NCBI GenBank assembly: GCA_946479475.1
Contig: CAMLGG010000306.1
Location: forward strand, 1 to 5,941
Direction of reading: 5' to 3'
Length of the DNA stretch: 5,941 bases
Source of the DNA: an uncultured Ideonella sp.
GTDB lineage: Bacteria; Pseudomonadota; Gammaproteobacteria; Burkholderiales; Burkholderiaceae
Shown one piece after another: positions 5,823 to 5,941 of the stretch. How positions within the stretch are numbered: position 1 is the first letter of the stretch; every line of letters begins with the position of its first letter. Position numbers and translations under genes: made by a program. The notes under the pieces were generated by a model that was not told the DNA's origin, searched no databases, and worked only from the letters and a program-made list of their open reading frames with translations.

Positions 5823-5828
5823 CTCCCT
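5823..5828 (-). promoter_or_regulatory. Ribosome binding site of the response regulator
   Basis: On the minus strand this reads AGGGAG, followed by an A-rich 8-nt spacer (AAAAGAAC) and the ATG at 5814. It is a good Shine-Dalgarno at standard spacing and fixes the start of the response regulator. It lies in the 21-bp gap after the upstream stop codon. Confidence 0.7.
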
Positions 5829-5835
5829 GGACCGT

Positions 5836-5941
5836 TCAGCGTGCCGGCTGGAGGTCCATCTTCACGTACAGCGTGAGCCTGGCGCCTTCGCGCTGGGCGT
5901 ACTCTCGGACCTGGCGCACGACCCGGGCGTCGAAGACGTAG
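5836..5941 (-). CDS. C-terminal end of an unidentified protein (partial)
   Basis: An open frame enters from the right edge and ends at a TGA (complement of 5836-5838), giving the last 34 residues of a protein. They begin YVFDARVVRQVREY and end TLYVKMDLQPAR. The stretch reads as an amphipathic helix followed by a short beta strand (LTLYVKM), so it looks like a folded domain end rather than random translation, and most codons end in G or C. It lies only 21 bp upstream of the response regulator on the same strand, so it is probably the preceding gene of the same operon. I do not recognise the family from so short a tail and assign no function. Confidence 0.6.
   Translation of the reverse strand, partial: YVFDARVVRQVREYAQREGARLTLYVKMDLQPAR

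Overview
This is a high-GC window (about two thirds G+C by eye). GC3 is very strong: in the 58-codon small gene I counted about 52 of 58 codons ending in G or C. Every gene I can support is on the minus strand, so the window is read from its right end to its left. GC content, codon use and the mix of PAS kinase, EAL, HDOD and REC proteins fit a proteobacterium, most plausibly a betaproteobacterium of the Burkholderiales (Rubrivivax/Leptothrix/Roseateles-like). That placement is inference; there is no rRNA or marker gene here.

Layout in transcription order. (1) 5836-5941: the last 34 codons of an unidentified gene. (2) 5239-5814: a 191-aa stand-alone response regulator with a REC domain and no recognised output domain. 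(3) 3048-5228 (start uncertain): a soluble histidine kinase with three PAS domains. (4) 1279-2973: a 564-aa protein with the order EAL, REC, coiled coil, PAS, in which the EAL phosphodiesterase residues look intact. (5) 1106-1282: a 58-aa basic protein whose ATG overlaps the stop of gene 4 (ATGA). (6) 282-1112: an HDOD-domain protein starting at a GTG that overlaps the stop of gene 5, with a near-perfect Shine-Dalgarno inside gene 5. (7) 70-281: an intergenic region with two GC-rich inverted repeats. (8) 1-69: the first 23 codons of an exported protein.

Genes 2-6, and probably 1, look like one operon: gaps are 21 bp, about 10 bp or an overlap, 74 bp, and two overlaps. The proposed logic is that the PAS kinase senses a cytoplasmic or redox-type signal and phosphorylates one or both of two similar REC domains. 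One is the stand-alone regulator; the other is fused C-terminal to the c-di-GMP phosphodiesterase. The HDOD protein and the small coupled protein would be further outputs or partners. The roles of the individual families are established; the circuit is inferred from gene order.

The least explained items are the 58-aa coupled gene, the EAL-before-REC order, and the stand-alone regulator with an uncharacterised C-terminal tail. I see no mobile element, CRISPR array, tRNA or rRNA.
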